From positions 1 through 56,012 of the forward strand of contig JAFRXY010000091.1 in assembly GCA_017441385.1 (NCBI GenBank): 56,012 nucleotides of DNA. The letters run 5' to 3'. Position 1 is the stretch's first letter. The number at the start of each line of letters is the position of its first letter. The notes beneath the pieces were generated by a model, which saw only the letters and a program-made list of their open reading frames with translations, was not told where the DNA came from and searched no databases. The stretch comes from Clostridia bacterium. GTDB taxonomy: Bacteria > Bacillota > Clostridia > Oscillospirales > Acutalibacteraceae. Both the position numbers and the translations under genes were made by a program. Shown piece by piece: positions 53,227 to 56,012 of this stretch.

Positions 53227-54405
53227 ATGGAAAACATGGAAGAAAAGAAGATCACCGTCACGGAAGAAACGTCAGAGAAATCCGTCAACGAATCAGAAGC
53301 ACAAGCCAAGGAACCGCCAAAGAAGAAAAAGAGAATCTGGCTCAGAGTGCTGCTTGGAATCATTCTCACGCCGATTCTTCTGGCGCTTGTCGCGGCGATT
53401 GCGGTGTTTGTCATACTCTACGGCAGGCTCACCACCATGGCAAGCGCGGAACAGGTGGGACACAATCTCTATAAGATACACTATCAGCAGGATTACGCGC
53501 TGGACAAGGCGCTGGCAGCGGATATCAAAACCGAACAGGATCTGCTGAATTTCATCAATGAGGAAATGTACTTCGGCTACGGCATTGACGCCAATATCGA
53601 CAAGTACGCATGCAGCGGCTTCCTCTCCAGAACCGACGGGGGCAAGTACCTCACCGGACGCAGTTTCGGCCTTGGAGGAACCGACAAGCTGGCGGTCTAT
53701 TCCACACCGAGAAAGGGCTACAAGTCGCTTTCCATGGTGTCGCTGGACATGCTTGGCGTGGGAGGTAAAGACGGCCCCGAAGCGCTCAGCACCGAGGGAA
53801 GAATTGCCATGCTGGCCGCCCCCTATATCTGCATGGACGGCGTGAACGAGAAGGGCGTGTTTGCAGCATTGATGGACGTCGATACCGTGGAAATCCATGA
53901 CGATACCGAAAGACCGGAACTGATCGTGACGCTGGCGGTGCGTCTGATTCTCGACCGCGCCGCCTCGGTGGATGAAGCCATCGAGCTGCTGCGTCAGTAT
54001 GACATTCACACAGGTCACGGATGGGTGCAGCACATTTTCATCACTGACGCGACAGGCGACGCGGCAGTCGTCGAATGGGCAAGGGACGATACATGGCCCA
54101 TCACAAAAAAGAGTGTGATGCATGTAACAAGAAGCAAGATGTGTACCAATTTCTTTATGTATCAGTTTGAGGGAAAGACCGAAGGCATCTGCGAGAGATA
54201 CGACGCTATGACAGAGGCGCTGGAAGGCAAAGAAGAAATCACCCACGAGTACGCCATGGATATTCTGGAATCGGTCTATCAGTACATCGATGAATATACC
54301 TTTACAGACTGGTCTGTAATCTATTACCAGACCGACTTCACCATGGACGTTGCCACCAACAGGGACTTTGACACGATCTATCACCTTGAACCGGGAGATT
54401 TTTGA
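53227..54405 (+). CDS. Membrane-anchored Ntn-hydrolase (choloylglycine hydrolase/C45-like), first paralogue
   Basis: 392 residues from ATG 53227, with GGAGG nine bases upstream. A Lys/Glu-rich head and one membrane helix (~38-66) precede the enzyme domain. KYACSGFL places the presumed N-terminal nucleophile at Cys129, and GRSFG puts Arg145 16 residues later, the spacing of Cys2-Arg18 in bile salt hydrolases. The residue equivalent to Asp21 is Gly148. To act, the chain would have to be cut just before Cys129, releasing or retaining the outer domain. Substrates of the family are amides such as penicillin V, bile salts and acyl amino acids. Confidence 0.82.
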   Translation: MENMEEKKITVTEETSEKSVNESEAQAKEPPKKKKRIWLRVLLGIILTPILLALVAAIAVFVILYGRLTTMASAEQVGHNLYKIHYQQDYALDKALAADIKTEQDLLNFINEEMYFGYGIDANIDKYACSGFLSRTDGGKYLTGRSFGLGGTDKLAVYSTPRKGYKSLSMVSLDMLGVGGKDGPEALSTEGRIAMLAAPYICMDGVNEKGVFAALMDVDTVEIHDDTERPELIVTLAVRLILDRAASVDEAIELLRQYDIHTGHGWVQHIFITDATGDAAVVEWARDDTWPITKKSVMHVTRSKMCTNFFMYQFEGKTEGICERYDAMTEALEGKEEITHEYAMDILESVYQYIDEYTFTDWSVIYYQTDFTMDVATNRDFDTIYHLEPGDF

Positions 54406-54451
54406 AGCAGGTAGAAGGTAGCAATATTATCTTATGAGAGGAAGTAACAGT

Positions 54452-55600
54452 ATGGAAGAAAACAAGACTGCCGTTGCCGCGGCGGAAAATACGCCGGCGG
54501 AGAACGAAGAATCTGTTTCCGTCTTTACGGAGAAGAAGCCGGAGAAAAAGGGAAAGTGGGGCAGGAGAATCTTCGGCACGCTGGGTATTCTGCTGCTTGT
54601 ATTGGTCGTCGCCGCCGCGGTGCTGCTCTACGGGCCGGTCAAAACCATCTCCACCATTGAACGGATAGATGACGGCATCTATAAGATCACTTATTCTCAG
54701 GATTATAAACTTGACAAGGCACTGAAAGCCAATATCCGGACGGAAGATGAGTTTTTGAAATTCGTTTCCGACAATTTCTACTTTGGCATTCCGGTAAAGG
54801 CCAATCAGGACTATGTCGCTTGCAGCACCTTCCTTACAGAGAACCCCGGCGGCGGGTACATCGCCGGACGCAATTTCGATTATTCCGAGACCGATCTGCT
54901 GACGGTCTACACCAAGCCGGACAAGGGGTACGCTTCCATCGGCATGGTTCCTCTTGGCTCGGTGAATATCGGAATAAAGGACGGAATCCAAGCGGAAAGC
55001 ACTATGGGCAAATTCCTGATGCTGGCAGCCCCGTATCTGTGCGTTGACGGAATGAACGAAAAGGGGCTGATGGTGGCCGTGCTGGATCTCAATCCTCCTT
55101 CCATCCGGCAGGACACCGGCAAACCCAAAATCAACACCATGATCGCCGTCCGTATGCTGCTTGACCGCGCGGCCAATGTGGAAGAAGCCATTCACATGCT
55201 GGAACAGTACGATTTCAATTCCATGTCCAGAATGGCCCAGCATATTTATCTTGCGGATGCGCAGGGAGGTTCCGCCGTGGTGGAATGGCGTTTTACCAAC
55301 GAGTGGGGCCAAAAAAACGGATTTGAGAGGAAGATCACCAGAAGCCCGGTCTGCACGAATTTCTGGCTCTGCGACGGCGAAACGGAAGGCAAGTGCAACA
55401 GATTCGATACCCTCACAAAGCGTCTGACAGAAAAGCCGGTGAATACGCCCGAGGACGCGATGCAAAACCTTGACGCGGCAAGCGTAAGCTGGACACAGTG
55501 GTCATGCGTCTATCAGCTGTCCGATTTCTCGGTAAATATTGTTCTGGACAACAATCACAGCAAGGTTTTCAGCATTTCCCCCGATGATTTCAGGAAATAA
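54452..55600 (+). CDS. Membrane-anchored Ntn-hydrolase (choloylglycine hydrolase/C45-like), second paralogue
   Basis: 382 residues from ATG 54452, with GAGGAAG nine bases upstream. Same plan as its neighbour, from which it is separated by 46 bases: charged head, one membrane helix (~40-62), then YVACSTFL with Cys124 and GRNFDYS with Arg140 and Asp143, which match Cys2, Arg18 and Asp21 of bile salt hydrolases in spacing. Later segments (CVDGMNEKGLMVAVLDL, RMLLDRAANVEEAIHML) also align with the first copy. This copy keeps the full N-terminal active-site set. Acylase on an extracellular amide is the likely activity. Confidence 0.84.
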   Translation: MEENKTAVAAAENTPAENEESVSVFTEKKPEKKGKWGRRIFGTLGILLLVLVVAAAVLLYGPVKTISTIERIDDGIYKITYSQDYKLDKALKANIRTEDEFLKFVSDNFYFGIPVKANQDYVACSTFLTENPGGGYIAGRNFDYSETDLLTVYTKPDKGYASIGMVPLGSVNIGIKDGIQAESTMGKFLMLAAPYLCVDGMNEKGLMVAVLDLNPPSIRQDTGKPKINTMIAVRMLLDRAANVEEAIHMLEQYDFNSMSRMAQHIYLADAQGGSAVVEWRFTNEWGQKNGFERKITRSPVCTNFWLCDGETEGKCNRFDTLTKRLTEKPVNTPEDAMQNLDAASVSWTQWSCVYQLSDFSVNIVLDNNHSKVFSISPDDFRK

Positions 55601-55677
55601 ATAATCATTTACCGTTCCGGATCCGGAATCCCACTGTTCCGACTGTTCGGATGGCACAGCGTTTTTACTTTTATTAT

Positions 55678-55705
55678 TGATTTTGGGAAGAGATTGAGTT
55701 ATAAT
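55678..55705 (+). promoter_or_regulatory. Promoter-like sequence near the right end
   Basis: TTGATT (55678-55683), 16 bases, TATAAT (55700-55705). Its target is unclear. Confidence 0.5.
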
Positions 55706-55722
55706 ACATAGGCTTGTTTACA

Positions 55723-55851
55723 ATGAACCGCAGAAAAATTGCTTGCCGGGTCTTCGGATGTACGCAGCAGGTTCAGAGCCTGTTCAGAATCTCCGCGTGT
55801 GCGGATGGCGCTGCTGAACTTGTTCAGCTAGCAGATATTTTCGCCAGATGA
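55723..55851 (+). CDS. Possible 42-residue peptide, uncertain
   Basis: An ATG 18 bases after the TATAAT opens a frame of 42 codons (MNRRKIACRVFGCTQQVQSL and so on). There is no ribosome-binding site and I recognise no family. The same segment contains short inverted GTTCAG/CTGAAC motifs, so it may be non-coding. Confidence 0.15.
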   Translation: MNRRKIACRVFGCTQQVQSLFRISACADGAAELVQLADIFAR

Positions 55852-55900
55852 AGCCAAAATCGCAGGCAATACTTTGTGTATTAACTAGTGTACAGGCATA

Positions 55901-55929
55901 TTGAAAAATAAACTAAAATATGATATACT
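55901..55929 (+). promoter_or_regulatory. Promoter of the transposase gene
   Basis: TTGAAA (55901-55906), 17 bases, TATACT (55924-55929). The 32 bases to the start codon contain CTCGTA/TACGAG. Confidence 0.6.
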
Positions 55930-55960
55930 TCTCGTAGCACATACGAGAGGAAGTAGAGAT

Positions 55961-56012
55961 ATGGGAAGACGCAAGAAAAACGTGGTAAGACTCACAGATG
56001 AAGAAGTCAAAT
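55961..56012 (+). CDS. N-terminus of a probable IS630-type transposase (runs off the window)
   Basis: The ATG at 55961, with GAGAGGAAG seven bases upstream, opens MGRRKKNVVRLTDEEVK, which continues past the window edge. This start, a basic patch followed by VRLTDEE, resembles the N-terminal helix-turn-helix of IS630-type transposases. Seventeen residues are too few for certainty. The left end of the element should lie between about 55855 and 55900. Confidence 0.5.
   Translation, partial: MGRRKKNVVRLTDEEVK

Overview
The window looks like a chromosomal segment of a low-GC Gram-positive anaerobe of class Clostridia, most likely a gut Oscillospiraceae/Ruminococcus relative. This is inferred from a SpoIID protein, strong AGGAGG ribosome sites, near-consensus TTGACA/TATAAT promoters, an apparent ANTAR-type glnA leader, a clostridial 2[4Fe-4S] ferredoxin, and LPXTG-like surface proteins. 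Nearly every gene is intact; the only obvious decay is one sigma-factor remnant. Mobile DNA is seen only at the two ends: a partial accessory gene beside a tRNA pair on the left, and the first codons of a probable IS630-type transposase on the right.

Layout. 1-900: end of an accessory region, tandem terminator-like structures, tRNA-Val(CAC) and tRNA-Thr(CGT). 0.9-6.5 kb: a membrane protein, glnA with a structured leader, purC, and a membrane-bound HD-GYP protein. 6.6-12.3 kb: two lipoproteins, an acidic-tailed membrane protein, a DUF1015 protein, ferredoxin, and the rRNA/tRNA methyltransferases trmN6-rsmI. 12.4-18.9 kb: small envelope-related genes (YbjQ, GtrA, a CPBP protease with a repeat-rich N-terminus, a PlsC-zinc ribbon fusion), then an opposing asparaginase-TraX pair. 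19-21 kb: a manganese riboswitch (yybP-ykoY type) with mntP, then ilvC. 21.2-31.8 kb: three surface proteins that share one repeated domain and an S/N-P-G-T-G-E anchor, interleaved with spoIID, a seven-segment membrane protein with a Y/P/Q-rich tail, a broken ECF sigma gene, a hemolysin III protein and a LysR regulator. 31.9-33.8 kb: leuCD.

33.9-38.2 kb: one large gene for a TIR-NACHT-WD40 protein with its own consensus promoter, set between leucine and sucrose genes. By architecture it is an NLR-like (STAND) candidate immune receptor, and it is the best candidate for an undescribed system here.

38.4-49.5 kb: a complete sucrose regulon on the minus strand. One transcription unit carries fructokinase, an amylosucrase-like GH13 enzyme, a LacI-family regulator and a Cof-type phosphatase. 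The second carries the sucrose EIIBCA, HPr, enzyme I, acylphosphatase and GH32 sucrose-6-phosphate hydrolase. Both promoters carry the same 14-bp LacI-type operator just after the -10 box, so the local regulator probably controls both. The HPr has Lys instead of Ser at position 46, and EI and EII both end in Ala-Glu-Pro-rich tails.

49.7-56 kb: an SGNH hydrolase with a large polytopic membrane protein (likely envelope glycan related), two tandem membrane-anchored Ntn-hydrolase paralogues, and the insertion-sequence end.
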